64,000 nucleotides of DNA from Ectocarpus siliculosus. Its lineage: Eukaryota > Sar > Phaeophyceae > Ectocarpales > Ectocarpaceae. The translations under genes and the position numbers were made by a program. Where the stretch lies: NCBI GenBank assembly GCA_000310025.1, contig FN649739.1, positions 1,692,370 through 1,756,369 on the forward strand, in the 5' to 3' direction. The notes under the pieces are model-generated. The model was not told the DNA's origin, did not search any database, and saw nothing but the letters and a program-made list of their open reading frames with translations. This document shows positions 23,558 through 37,000 of the stretch, one piece after another (the stretch's first letter is position 1; each line of letters starts with the position of its first letter).

Positions 23558-26500
23558 ATGTCTCTCTTTGGTGGATTGGATGATGGAGTCGTGGAGTCTA
23601 TCCCCACTTTAATCGACGAGGACCTGGAGGATCTTTTCGCTGGTGAGGCACTTGTACTACTACTACCGATGGCCAGTGGTACAAGCAGTGCTGGTGTTCC
23701 CTCTGGCATTATCGCTTCTAGTTACCGGTCATGCACGTATTTGTTGCACGGTCGCTACTACGGAAGCGTAAGAGACAAACAAATTGTTGAAACCATTTGT
23801 GCGCGTTCGTTCGCAACGACGCGGCCATGACCCCAGCACCGCGCCTTACAACTGGGAGTAAGAACGTTGCACAGGTTCTCGAAAAGCGAAAATATCGGAA
23901 ATGCCATGATATACAGTCATGCCTCGGTGAAGGAAACGCCTGTTTTTTTTTACACTGTCCTAAGCGCAGGGACGCGTCCTCAAGATTCAGGTGGAGACAG
24001 GTCAACCTCCCCCGAGAGTAACGGAGGTCTTTTGTACGTCAGTTTATGCGCGTTGGTGGGGGTTAGGAGATCGAACGGACACGATAGACAGGGCTGCGAG
24101 CAACCCATGGCCTCGTCGAAGTACGTTCGTTAGTCGAATCAAGGCGTTGTCAGATTGTTACCGTTGACTAACTGAACGGTCTATCTGGTGCGGCGCACTA
24201 TCCTACTTTGCACGACTAGCTGGCAGTGAGGGAATGCTACAGGGGTGTAGTACAGACACACGTTCCTAAAACCACGGCAGTAAATAGAGGACAGGAAGAC
24301 ACTTCTTGTCCATCCATACGTCGCGAACGAAGAGTCTCCTAACCGCCCCCTCCATCGCATACGAAAAGCAGAGTTCCTCAAAACGGCAGTGAACCTGGGT
24401 CTCTGAACGCCACGCCTCTGAAAGCCACGATGTAGTTCACGATTGGCATACCGCCGTCGCCGTGTTCCTTGGTCATTGACACGTCATCAACCTTTACGTT
24501 TTTTAGGCCTGCTCTAATGCCTTGCCTGAACTTACATTTCTTCCGCTCGTTCCAACACCTGCGGGTTGACTTCTACAATAAAAGCCACGTCTTCATGTCT
24601 TCATGTCCTCTGCTGCCCAAACCCTTCCTCCCCGATGCCTTGACCACAACAGAAAGTATGCATCGTCCGCCCGCAAGAGCACTGATACACTGTTGCGATA
24701 CTCACAGACTTCATGGTGTAGTTTGTTCTCCACATGTCATGTGGACGAAGGCGAGCCGCTAGCAGGCGAGAGGTCTACCGAATACTTGTTTTGAGAACGC
24801 CCCACCCCATTAATTACCGCTGGGGCAACGTTTGTATGCAAATGATTTCTGTTTGTTCGACCCCTTCCTGTGAGGTCATCCTATTTTTTTGGCTACCCAT
24901 TGAGCGTTCACAGGATAGTCGTCAGCACTCATGCCGTCAACGTTGACTTGTCGCCCCGGGCTGATGTGTTTGTTTGTCTTTTTTAGCCTCGCGACCGCTG
25001 AAAACTGAGAATGCCCCGGAGTTTGTACCCAAAAATGTGTTTATGCCTCGGGGGATAATCTCAAGGATATTGCAGTTTTCATATTGTGCCCATGCACAAG
25101 AAGCAGGTCCCTGCGCCTCTCTATGGTTTATGTTGTCCAGCAGCAATAGTAACCAGAGCGGGCGGACAGCAGCATACAATCACGCCTCGTCCTTAGATGT
25201 ACACAGTCCCGCGGATCCCTTGGTCCCTAGGAAAAATTGCATCCTTCACAAGGGTGTACCAGAGGCATGAATGTACGTCCACGTAGTAGCGGCGAGGGCT
25301 GAGCGCGCAGTACATACATTGCATGGTCCTTGCTTCGAAGGCGACAAAGACAACAAGCAGAGCGAGCCAAACACCAAGCACGGCCGATACACCCCAGATA
25401 AAAATATGAACGCATTTTGTTCTCAGGCTAAACGTGTTGGAGGCATTATTTTGGGGGCACATGACCAGGAACAACGTTTTGGGCGTTAGGTGCCGGCGGC
25501 ACCAGCCTGTGGCAACGTGGTTGTCGCTGGGAAGGTTGAGTGTCTGCCTAGCTGTGTTGTGACAGTGGGGAGGGGTAATGCGACGCTTGGCAGAAGGAAA
25601 TCATTCTAAGGGAATAAGTTGTGTGGAAACGCCCGTGTGCTTGTGGTGCAGGGACTAAAAGCGATGGCGAAACCCACACCACCTGCTGCTCGTGTGGTAA
25701 TTCTACGTCACAGCAAGGCCACGCGTGGCCACGGAAATACGGCGGCACTACTTGTATCTCTCTCTCACAGAGTTCCGGACATACTCCCCCTCACAACGAT
25801 GACTCTGGGCTGGTGGAACTACAAGCATGTTCATTGCTTGATGCATGTATCTGCCACCCTGGACGCACATCATGTATTGCACTTGGCATAACTTGGTCAA
25901 TCTAGCTCATAGCGTGTGGATTACGCGTGTCTCTGAATATCAGGGGGAGAAGATTTGTTCGAGCTTCTGGACGAACGCGTCCCTCCAGCCCTCGTCATTC
26001 CTCCCGCCCCAATGATCGCTGCTGCTCCTGTGGTGGCTCCTTCGACCCCTGCGATCGAGAGTCGGGAACCGCCTGGCTATACCGCACCCGTGTTCTTCCC
26101 GTTCGGCAAGCCAGAGCCAACTGCATCTCAGCTCAAACTCTCTGGCGTTTCGTCCTTCAAGAAGATCAACAGGTCTGGGCGAATTAGTATATCGATCACT
26201 TTTCTCGCCGCGGAGGAAGAATCGGAGGCTGACGCCGTTTCCAATTTGTTGGCTACATTCTCTCGCGTGGATGATGACGCCGACCTGTCGCCATACGGAC
26301 GGTGTTGTGTCCCTTATCCTCACCATCTAGAGCTCGGTCTGGTTCATCTCAAACGTACCGTCTACACTTTTGGGCCCTTCCTGCTTGCTGCATCTATTGT
26401 TTCCCCCCAAACGAACGGAAGCACTCACACGCTTCTACTTCGTCTAAGTGTTCTCTTTCCTTATTGCCGCTGTCTTTCTCCGCACATAGTCGGCTACTAC

Positions 26501-28171
26501 AAGGGGGCGCGCTGAGTGATCGAGAAGAGGCAGATGCTATCCGCGAGTTGGAGGTGAGACGCGACAGAAGGCATCTAAGGGCTGCCGCTCATTTGGCTTC
26601 GCCCAAGTTTTTTCACAAGTTTTTTCTGAGGCGAAGGAATATCTGTTCCTGATGATGAATGCAGCAGGCAATGCTGCCCACGTAGGGCATGTTTAACTGG
26701 AGGTTCCCTTCGTTTCGCACCATCGCAGCGGGCTCTAGGTGTATTGGGACACCAGAAACGTTTTCTCAGAGAGCACAAGGCCGGATTGGAGAAATGGGCC
26801 TCTGCCGTGTACGGGTTAAACCTCTCGTCAGGAGCCTTCGCTGCGGTGGGGGCTATTCCAGCGGCTGCGGGAGACGAAGAAAGACAAGACTCGCGAGGAC
26901 CTATGGGGGCGGGGAGAGCTCGACTGCGTGAAGTTCGCGTTAGCGTAAAGTGCAAGGGGGCCAAGCGACGAGCGGAGAAACAGCTTGTTGCGCACGTAAA
27001 CCAAAAATGGGCACCGAGCCATGATCACTCCAAGAATGTAAAAAAACGGTCATCCGGCAGACCAGAGGTCGACAAGCCAACCAAGCGAAGCAAACCCCCC
27101 GCTCCCAAAGCAGACCTAGCCGTCGTCGTGGGGACAAGCTCAATAACGAGTGTTTCGGAGGGAGTTATTGACGAACCGGTGGACAAGAAGAACGATGGAA
27201 TATCCGACGTGGCGGACGGCCAGGTTTGGTTGGAAGATTCGGACTACGTATCCCCTACCTCCGGGAAACAGCCGCCATCACAAGATACAACCCATGAAGC
27301 AGAGGACCGCCTGGGACGAAATGCGGTCATTTCGCTGCGCTCGTCGGAGCCGGCAGCGAAGGCAACGTTTGATACCGGTACGGCGAGAGAGGGTTATTGA
27401 GGTGTTATGGCCGCTTGCCTGAAAATTTTGGGCTCTGATCTTAATTAATTGATGTCTTGAGCCGAACGCCTCCTTTGCGAATTTTGCGTATGTTCTTGGG
27501 TTGCAGGCGTTCGAGGCGACCGAGGCGAGGATGACGCAGAAGTCCTAAGACAGCGCCTGGTAAGGGCACTTGTTGTCCCTAGTGTGGAGGAAAGCGTTCA
27601 TACAAGCGACGCGCGATCCAAACCAGACGTTACAGCTGCTCGGAGAAAGCCCGCAAGCGCGGGTGCGCTCGATCTCCTAGATGTGACGCAGTTGAATTTT
27701 GCGCAGCGGGTTCTCGTACAGCTCCATGGTGTGGGTCTCATCAAAATCCTTGGTCAGGTGAGAATGTGGTATGCGCTCTAACATGCTGCCAGAAGCATTC
27801 AACACGCACTTCAAGGCTGAGCGTAGTTGCGTTCACCGTGGTTTTGGTCGTCAACGAGAGTAATATGTTTCCCAGAGGCAGGTGTTGTGTCTCACGTGTA
27901 CAAATAAATTCGGCTCTGTTTCCGAGTCTACTTCTGTTGTGCTTCTGTCTACGTGCCAATCCTAAGGCATTCGCTCTGCACACCCGTCGGTTGCATGGCC
28001 AAAGCGGCAAGAGCCTCAGTGGAGGCATGTGTTGGCAGCTGTTCGGGATATCCTTTGCGAAATGCCAGGATTGACCGTGTCACCCTATTTTTTGTTGTGC
28101 TGGTTTCGCAGGCCACGTCTGGAAACCACGTATCTGGGTCTCGAAAGCTGATACGCGCGAATGCCTCGTAG
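23558..28171 (+). CDS. Nuclear coiled-coil protein, possibly ADA3-like (SAGA/ATAC subunit)
   Basis: Exons: 23558-23642, 25944-26186, 26504-26553, 26729-27392, 27507-27757 and a possible last exon 28113-28171. Phases agree at every junction. The protein starts MSLFGGLDDGVVESIPTL, has an acidic head, a P/A-rich linker, a helical stretch (DREEADAIRELE joined to RALGVLGHQKRFLREH), a long K/R- and S-rich middle with nuclear-signal clusters, and ends with VLRQRLVRALV and FAQRVLVQLHGVGLIK. Helix order and the last two motifs recall ADA3, where a TQRL-x-x-ALVEE motif precedes an L-E-x-R-I-x-x-EL motif. The usual final ADA3 coiled coil is not found; the last exon gives only 19 more residues. The donor at 27393 (GTTATT) is weak. 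The gene structure is more certain than the function. Confidence 0.5.
23643..25943 (+). other. 2.3-kb first intron of the 23558 gene
   Basis: Starts GTGAGG and ends ATATCAG. It contains only scattered short frames on both strands and no repeat I can name. Its size is large for the neighbourhood, so an old insertion is possible. Confidence 0.45.
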
Positions 28172-28674
28172 TCCTCGGGGCTCCTCCGGCTTTTTCTGGG
28201 CTGCGAGCAACAACGTGCTTCTGACGATCGGTTTGTCATGTGGTGGAGACAACAATCACTACAGATGTCATACCAGTGTATGTTCGTTTATGACCGCTTG
28301 AAAACAACGACAGCAGTGAGCGAGTGACTGAGATTGCTTGAGCAACGGGGCTCACGACATCGTGGTTCACGTGCCTTGTCTCTTCGTGCAGAGGTAGAGC
28401 GTGTAAGCATGCTCTGTCTATGTTGTTATCAGTTTTCAGCCAAGGAGTCTCGCTGTTTTATTGTTGTTTCGCACTGACTGGTAACCCGTAAACCTACTCT
28501 GGCTGTCTGTTTGGTCGCTTGACTTTTTTATTGTCCCCCGGTCTTGAATAATAAGAACGACAATTCCAATCCGTTTAGGATCCGTTTAGGGTTGGTTTCA
28601 GCTACGGAAAAAAAAAAACGCATACTACTACAACTGTAAGAAATTTTGACCGGGAAAAAAGTGACCGGAGAAAA
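28172..28674. other. Intergenic, nothing recognised
   Basis: No coding potential or structured repeat. A direct repeat of ATCCGTTTAGG-like sequence and a poly-A run near 28605-28617 are the only visible features, the latter close to the next repeat. Confidence 0.45.
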
Positions 28675-29900
28675 TTGACCGCGGCTGATTTATCTCGGCT
28701 CGCGAAAGCTACGAGCATGAGATCGCGGCGGTGCCTTCGCGAGACCTACCCCTCGAGGGCCCTGTCGAAGGAATTTCAATCGAAGCGACACCGGCGCCAA
28801 ACCCAGGCATTTTGCCTCGCTCAAAACCCCTTTGACTTGTTTTTAGTGGAGACACCTGTTTGCTCTTTTTCTCCGCGGCTGAACTCTTTGAGCTCAACAA
28901 AGCCACAAAACCGCCACGACGCCGACGTTCGCGGCCATGCCTGCCCATTTGCCAAGTTCTTATTTCATCGTCCACCTGTCTCCAGAAACGGTGTTCTTGT
29001 TCTTATTTCAGCTTCGATTGCTCAATTGGTGCACTACTCTCAACTGCACTCGACGGAGAGTTTCATACCCGCAAATACCCCCCCATGGGGCAACTGTCAA
29101 CCGTCTTGGTCCGCAAGAGTGACGTTGGGGGTGCGTACCCTTCCCGCCCTACTGACGCTCTCAAGCAAAACCCACGAGCCTACCGCCGCGTCTGGATCTC
29201 CGCTGTACTTGTATAAGGGCAGCTTCATCCTGCGCATATGTTCTTATCTGTAGCACCAGTCGTACACCTCATGTGTGGGTTCTTATTCTTAACAGCACGT
29301 CCGATCTGAGCACGTGTTCTTGCTGGCATGTTCTTAAAAATTGGATTTTTTTTAGGCTCATATTCTTAACTGCCATATATTCTTAAGTGCGGGCCGCCTG
29401 TAGCCCCCGAAATCAGAGGCGCTGAGGCGCCTCTCGGGCAACCCCTTGCATTTTTTCGCCACGGCGTACCCCGCAACCGAGCAAGATACAGCCCCATACT
29501 AGCCGCGGCTCGATGCGCTAGGACGAAATAGGCATGCTGCGCAAGTCTCGGCAAGGACGGTGGCGAGGGGAGCGAACAAGGCAACGAACACCGTTTCGGC
29601 TGATTTGCGAGTAGAGTTGCGCTGCGCTGCCCAGCACACGAAATTTTGGCCGCATCGATAATTCCGCGTCCTGCTCACAAAAGTCCACGAAACTTGGACA
29701 GCCAACGCAAAACACTGTCCACACATGTGCGTGCCAATTTACAACGCCATCCGACCTGCACACCTCTTGCGGCACAAAGCAATCACCCCGCAATAATTCG
29801 CAATTTCTCAACACATTCCTGCGCTTTGCTGCGATATTGACCGAAACGAGAGCTTCTGTGCCAGCTTCAACGAGCGGGTACCTAGGAAAGGTTGCATTTC
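28675..29900 (+). repeat. Dispersed repeat R, copy 1, interrupted by a MITE-like insertion
   Basis: 28679-28810 and 29455-29850 match 36590-36730 and 36765-37120 in order. Shared landmarks are GGCTCGCGAAAGCTACGAGC, GAATTTCAATCGA, GGTTCGATGCGCTAGG-like sequence, CGCCATCCGACCTGCAC-like sequence and CGCAATTTCTCAACAC. The middle (about 28811-29448) is absent from copy 2, so it is an insertion. No coding frame is convincing in either copy. Confidence 0.7.
28811..29448 (-). mobile_element. MITE-like insertion inside repeat R (reverse orientation)
   Basis: The right part ends in AGGCTCATATTCTTAACTGCC and ATATTCTTAAGTGCGGGC, the reverse complement of the left end of the 48741 element. It is flanked by GCATTTT on both sides (28809 and 29449 regions), a possible target duplication. 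The far end does not show the inverted repeat clearly. Confidence 0.5.
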
Positions 29901-30434
29901 GTGCAATTAGCCATTTGGCTTTTACCATGTCGTGCGAATAGCCTCTGCTGCTGTACGGTGACGCCACGAGAGTCAAAAAGGGCAACGAAAGGAGACGTGC
30001 CATTGTTGTAGGGTTGCTCCATTGTTGTAGGGTAGACTGCTGTGAGGTTTATATCGGCAACCATTAATTTTGTACCGTGAGCGTTGTGTGTTCGCGCGCG
30101 TTGGCACCACCATGCGGCCTCGGGAGGCCGGCTAGCGCTAGGGAGAAGCGGATGGTTCACAGGGCACAAAGCTGTACAACAGCAGCTCGTGATTTTAACT
30201 CTCCTGTGTTATTGAAGCGCTGTCTGTTGCCTAGACCAACAAGATAACAACGTATAGGACAAAACAACCCGCGCAGCGCATTGGTGAACAACGACGAAGA
30301 CAAAAACATGCTCATCCCATGACAACATTACACAGCAGTACATGTCAGCAGACGTGCCAGAAGAGCATTTCTTGACACTGCTGTGCTGTGAGCCGGGCAC
30401 CCGCGGAAAACTCTCAACATGTATGCATACCGTG
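29901..30434. other. Intergenic, nothing recognised
   Basis: No gene or clear repeat, apart from one exact ACAGCAGTAC motif at 30332-30341 and a GACAAAACAAC stretch near 30255 that resembles the end of the SINE family. Confidence 0.4.
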
Positions 30435-30710
30435 CCGGTCGCCCTGGTGGTCTAGTTGGTGTCCTCGAAACCTTCTAGATAGAGGTCAGGTCAGGGGTTC
30501 GAATCCCGGCGTAAGCGAGCTTTTCTTGCAAAGTGAGTTTTCTCTGGCTTCCGCTCCTGGCCTAGTTGATAGCGCTAAGTTCGTGTGTACACAGAGGGAA
30601 GAGAGTGCTGAAATCTTCTCGCATTAGAAATCGAAGGCAAAGTACCTCAGGAGGGGAGGGTAGAGAGGGGCTTTTCTGTGTGACCACGGGTTGGAGTAAA
30701 CGGCACTACC
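30435..30710 (+). mobile_element. tRNA-derived SINE, copy a
   Basis: The head CCGGTCGCCCTGGTGGTCTA holds a box A-like TGGTCTAGTTGGT and, 50 bp on, the box B GGGTTCGAATCCC, the internal pol III promoter of a tRNA. The acceptor stem does not pair, so it is not a functional tRNA. The body ends with a pyrimidine/GTGTGACC stretch also seen in the other copies. Confidence 0.65.
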
Positions 30711-31015
30711 AGTGCTGTGAGCGCTGATGATTTGAAGTGAGACAAAAAAAAAAAAATACCGCTGGTACTGTTTTAGAACACCTGCGCACACCGGACAAAT
30801 CGCGGGGCGTCTTTTTTTTGAAATCCCGCTGCCCGGGTGAACGTGGTGACAAGCTACAGCAGTATATCGAATACGGCGTATACATACGTACAGCAGCAGC
30901 ACTCGCAGACAAGTTGATATAGAGGGAAGTCAGCAGGCACACGGCAAGTCCTGCACAAGTAGTCTTCGCACCAAAGCGAACGCCTTTCAAGTGGAAAGCG
31001 AAGAAATCAGCAGTT

Positions 31016-34000
31016 ATGAACGGCGGCACCGAGAAACTGCGGCTCCTCAGCGTAATCGACAAGGAGACAGGGGTCTGCTTGTTCCAACGAGCCTGGCAGT
31101 GGCGTGGAGAACAGGAACGCTCGAGCGTTTCCATTGGAAAGCTAGTCCAGTCTTTCTACCAATTTGCGCGGGAGGTTGATCAAGGAGGTATGCCAAAAAG
31201 TGTGCTGAAAGTTACCATGAAAATATGTCTGCAAGTATGTGTATATACATATTAGACTTGAAAATGTGGTGCAGGTGCTCGGCTGCGGTTCGCTTGCGTT
31301 GTCCTGCAATAGCCTATGCATTCAGTAGTATTGCTGTGTATACGAGCAGAGATACCGCTAACCTAACCCCAACCCTAGCCCTGAACCAACTAAACGGCAT
31401 GATGTGTTGGAACACTAGATGTGTTGGAACACTAGTCTACATGAAACCTTTGGAAAAATGTGGTGTCCATACAAGTACACATAACCTTTGACAAAGCACA
31501 CTGCTCGTGAAGGGTGCATGTGCAGATATGCATACATTGTAGCCACCATACACGCTACTTGAGTACTGCTGTATTACACACACAGCCGTCATGGAGAGCC
31601 TCATCTACTGCTGTATGTACTTGTACAATATTCTTCCAAGTAGAAGCTGTGATTGAGTGTCGGGACGCAAAATACCGCTACAAATCCCCAACGACAGCAG
31701 AGTTGGTACATACGAACCTTCGGAAATCTTCCGAGTACTGCTGTGTAGCCCTAGGCAGCAGGTTCCAATGCTCCCAACATATACATGTAGCCTTCGCTGA
31801 CGCTATGGATTCATATTGCTAATCTCTCTTCTTAGAGATGGATTCGTTGGGTCATACAACTGAGAGATTAAAAAAATTGAAAAATATAAGCCAAATGTAT
31901 ATTTTTATGCTCCTTTCGAAGTATGGTACACTAGAGAAGCTGTTGAGGTACGAAGGGTCGAGTACGGGTTTGTGATAGATTTATTTGACATTTACGCATA
32001 TGCACATGTAGCACTATCAAGAGTACCACAGCGTGAGCAGGCACAACGATGAGAGGAGGGAGTACTGAGCAGCCCTTCTCGCTTTCAAAATGGAAGGCAC
32101 CACGAAGGAAAGGTGGCCTTCCTCGTGTGTGACCGCGACTGGTGCGTCCAACGTGTGGCTCCGTTTATATTCCAATGTAATAAGTTATAAGAGGGTGGTG
32201 TGACAAAGGCCCTGGACCCTCTTATATCTTCGAGCCCCTTCTTCCATCTACCGGGGGTGGGGGGGGGGGTGTACTCTTACGTTTTGCGTGCCTTAGCGGT
32301 GACCATTGACCACGCGTCCTCGAGAGGACGGAGCATTGTTCCCACAGGAACGATCACCGATGGCCAATCGTTCCTTCCTACTTTGCCAAAGGTGGCTCAA
32401 AAATATCTTCCCTAGTCTATCTGTCCTATCGATATCACTTCCTGCCTTTTCAACCCACTTCCTATGTCCCAGTACGGCTAAGTTCTTTTCCTCGCTGTTT
32501 CATGGCTCAAACATCTCCCTGTACCTTCCTTCTATTTTTCCCGGTTGAGTCATATGCACTGCCCTCTCCTTCTTCTTCGGTGAACACACAGCATCTACAG
32601 GAACCCGGTCTTCACAGTCGGCGTCGCATTCACAATTGAACTTTATCGTCTTCATCGTCTACCTTCCGAAATCTTCATCTACGTTCTCGAAGGCCAATAT
32701 GGAGTTTGCGAACATCAAATTTCGATTTGATTTCGATCTTTTTTATCCACCCGAGCGCCGAAGACCGCTGGATTTTTTGGAATTTGATCTTTCGCTTTAA
32801 GAATCGCCCCCAAAGACCGCAGAAAAGCTCCAATTTCATCTTGCTCGCATCTATGTTTTTTGCAACAGTTGCTGGTTGGCCTACACTCCCCGAGATACTC
32901 CCGACGTCCTCCCGACACATGCCCCACCAGCCCGTGAGGCTAGCTATGCACCCACACCTCGGCCGTGATACACTACCACACCACGACCATGGCAAACCAA
33001 AACTACAGCCGCAAGACAGTTAGACAGTCGTCACTGCACGCCAGACCCGGTGCAATGCATGCTGTCGACATGGTGCATTCCTCGCTGGCGCAGCACCTCA
33101 CAACACACGCTCGGTTGGTTGTGTACAGATTGATTGTTGTTGAACTTGTTCAAACGACAAACGACACACACACACACCGCTCAGAAAGAAAGGAAGAAGC
33201 TCACGCGTTACGCAGCACGCGCTACACCTCTGTCTCCAGAGTTAGCCTACCTCCGACAACCAACAGACGTTACATCGCAGCAAATACTGTAACTCAGAGG
33301 AAGAAGGGCGCACCCAAAAGGTTCCGTGGAGATCGGCGTTTACAAAACTGCGTGGTCTAGAGTGATAGTGTGATGTGTCGTGCGCCCGCCAGCAAAATGT
33401 CGCAAGGAGCCAGCATGCACGGCGTTTACAGCAATCGTTGTTGGTGTTGTGCCTCTAGCTAGAGCGCGCAACACAAATACTGTAATACGGATCATCTATG
33501 TTCGATGGCTCATCGCACTCAGTAGAAGGAAGTTTGTTTGACAGCGTATACATACATGTTAGTTAGGCAGGGCTCTGCACGGACGGGCGAAGCAAAAGCG
33601 TGAGTTCCTCCGTGCATGTATGTCTGAACGTGAGCAGAAAACAAAAGGGCAAACGGCTACCATTTGGTAGCGTCACATCGCATGACTTCTTGAAAACATT
33701 ACACCGGGTCTTCGCAAGCTGATTTTGAGATCATTTTTTGATCTCACGTCGGTCTTCCTACGGACTTCCAAGATCAAATCCAAACACCAGTCCGCAAACA
33801 CCCTATTGTCCCCGGTCCTGAATTTTACCTTCAGCTTTATCCCTGCATCCATTGGTCCATGTAGGTACTACTTGAACCCTGTTCCTTCTTTCAACATTCC
33901 GTACACTTCTAGACCCTCCTTGTCCTCCGTTTCTTTCCTTAGATTCTGTTGTTCTCTCTCGGCACAAGCAACAGATATCTTCTCCTTGAACCCCTTTAGA

Positions 34001-37000
34001 CCCTCCGTTTCCAGCGTTTCATCTTCGTCGATGTCTAACGCCTTCCATACGTCCTCTACAACCTTGACCCACTCCGTGGGTTGTCTACCCCTCTTTTCTT
34101 GCCCACTTCGCCTCCCAGGTTATTCTCGGCAACCTCTCCTCTCCCATACCGTACATGCGATACTGCCATGTCAGCTTCCTTGCGTCTCTTCCCGACCGTA
34201 GGGGTCGTATCCCCAGTTCTACCCTGACTGCTGCATTACTTGTGCGCTTTGAGCATCCTGGGATGACTTTCGCTGATTTCATCTGCGCCGCCTCGAGCTC
34301 TTTGACTACCTTCTTGTATTTCCTTCCCATTCTTCTCCGGCGTACTCTAGCGACGGTACGATTACGCTCTTCAAAACCGTCAATTTGATGCGTGAATCGA
34401 GGTGCCGGTTTGCGAGCATTGGGTGCAGCTTCCCTGCTCGTGCTTTGCCCTTTTCCGCTACCTTTGACATGTGTGCATTCCACGAGCAGTCTTTTGCGAT
34501 CTCTACTCCGAGGTATGTGTACTGGTCCACTATTGCAAGCTCCTCGATCCTCCTCTTCCATCTATGTTCTACTGGTTTCCTCCCTGTCGTCGTTGCAAAC
34601 CATGACGGCAATCTTCTTAACGTTGGCAGCAATCTCCACTCATTAGTAAACTTCTTCGCCGCGTCAATTTGCAGTTGCAGTCCCTCAGGGGTGTCCGACA
34701 TACCAACAAAATCATCGGCAAACAGCATTCCCGACACCGAAGTTTCCGTTCCCCCTACCTTACTCCCTTCCCGACTGCCTCTACGACTTTCGACAGATCG
34801 TTGATGAATGCCTGGAACAATGTTGGGGACAGCGTGCAACCTTGTGGGATCCCCTGTTCAATGTTGAAGAATTTCGCCAGTTCTCCGTCTAGCATGACCG
34901 CGCTTTTCGTACACTCTGTCATCTTCTTCAGCACTCTCCACATGTTCCCCTTGATCCCGTACTTGGACAATTGTCCACGGCCCATTACTCCATACTGTAT
35001 CGTATGCCAATGGCACGTCCAGGAAGAAGCAGTACGTCGGCTTTCCCGCCCTCTTTCTACCTTGGATGATTCTCCCTACCGTGAATGCGTGGTCTACGCA
35101 CCCCCTCCTCTTTCGGAAACCTGCCTGACCCTCACTTATCCTACGTTACTTCTCCAATACTCCCCACTATCCTATCGTTCAGCAGCTTACAGAACACTTT
35201 TCCTACTGTGTTCAACAGTGTGATCCCCCTGTAGTTTCCAGGGTCAGTCTTGTCTCCTTTCTTAAACAAGTTCGCAACCACCCCTTCCCTCCATCTACTT
35301 GGCGCATGCTCGTTTTTCCACACCCAGATGTACAGCAGTACCATCAGCTGGATGATCCCCTTTCCCCCAAACTTCATGAACTATTTGAATATTCCATCCG
35401 CCTCTGCTGCTTTGTGGCACTGCAGCTTGTTCACACAAGTCTCAACCTATTCATCAGTGAACTCCTTCTAGCTCTACGTTCCCACCGTCTGTCTTTGATA
35501 TTTCTTCTTCTTCCTGGGCCCATGCGTCCACCTCCTTCTTAAACACTTGGTCAAAAGCTTCATTCTCCGACGTCACTCCAAGTCTCTTGTAGTGTCCTGC
35601 TAGAACTTCCCTTTTTCCCTTCCCACTGCTGACTAGTCCACCGTTCACACCTCGCAAAGTTGCTACCCCCGTATCTCCCTCCTGCGCGGTCTTTTTTACC
35701 ATCCCACTAATCCCTTCCCCCGCTTGACGTTCCCCTCCAGGCCTCCGTGGGGCTTCTGCACTATTTAGTTCGTCCCAAATGCACTTTTTCTTCTTTTTCA
35801 CTAATCCCTTCACCTGTTTTCTCTTGGCCCTGTACTTTTCCCAACTCCCCTCAGACCCCTCACTCAGGTACTGCTTGAAGACTTCTCTACGTTCCCCTAT
35901 TTCTTCTTTCAGCTCGTCATCCCACCACTTTAACCGACACCCCACATCGTACCACCTTCTTTCCCACTACTCCCTCTGCCGTTGTGTTTTCTATGGACTC
36001 GCACCCTTTAATCACCCTGTCCCCTGCTGCTTGTACGTCTACATGCCCGTCTTCCAACGCTTCTCAGCAGTTTCCTGAAGTGTTCTGCACTACCAGCCAG
36101 TCCCTTCTGGAATTCACCCCGTGTCCACTCGACTCCCAAACGCTCTACCTCCACCGGAACACTTTCCTCTGTTTCTTCTCTCCACGTTCCTAGCCCATAT
36201 GAGGAAGTGGTCGGTCGAACCTTTATCTATCGCACTTGCGTGCAACTTACTACCGGGGAACTCTCTTGAAGGAGATCGGGAATAGGGAGACACAAAGCAC
36301 TTAGACTACAGCACAACGTACAATGCGTATTCTCGTATTAAATAAGTACCATGGATGCATGCACGTGCGGAATGCCCAAAACAAGCCAGGTGATATTGAT
36401 CGTGTCGGCAACGCTTTCCTTTTCGTGTTTAGTTCGTTCATGGAGTGGGGACATCTGCAGAGGATAGGATAACTGCCACGCAGCCATTGATACTAGGAGG
36501 CAAAGTGCATGTTCATGCATTTTCCAATCCAGCTACGGAAGAAAAACTATTTTTTTCGAAATCTTGAAATCTTCATCGCGTTTTTTTTGCTGCGGCCGAT
36601 TGCTCTCGGCTCGCGAAAGCTACGAGCACGAGATCGCGGCGGTGCCTTCGCGCTACCTGCACCTTCAGACTACTTCCTTGGAATTTCAATCGAGGCGACA
36701 CCGGTGCCAAACGCAAGCATTTTGCCACCTCCTCACAGGCGCCGCGCGCGTGAACCTCAAATCCAAGATACAGCCAAATGCTAGCCACGGTTCGATGCGC
36801 TAGGCTAGAATAGGGGTGCCCCGCGAGTCTCGGCAACGCTGGTGGCGAGGAAAGCGAGCACGCTTCCAAGAACCAGTTTGGCCAAATCCGCCTGCTTCTT
36901 CGCCACCAGCGTCGGGTGCAACATTGCTTTTTCCTCATGGACAAATCTCCAGCCTGCTCACCTACGTGCACCAAACTTTGAGGGTCAATGATGACCCAGT

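Noticed and set aside
30435-30520. Possible functional tRNA gene
   Set aside because: Box A and box B are present but the acceptor stem does not pair and the same head recurs elsewhere with SINE bodies.
33725-36193. Plus-strand protein genes with S/P-rich frames
   Set aside because: Antisense of the LINE on minus.
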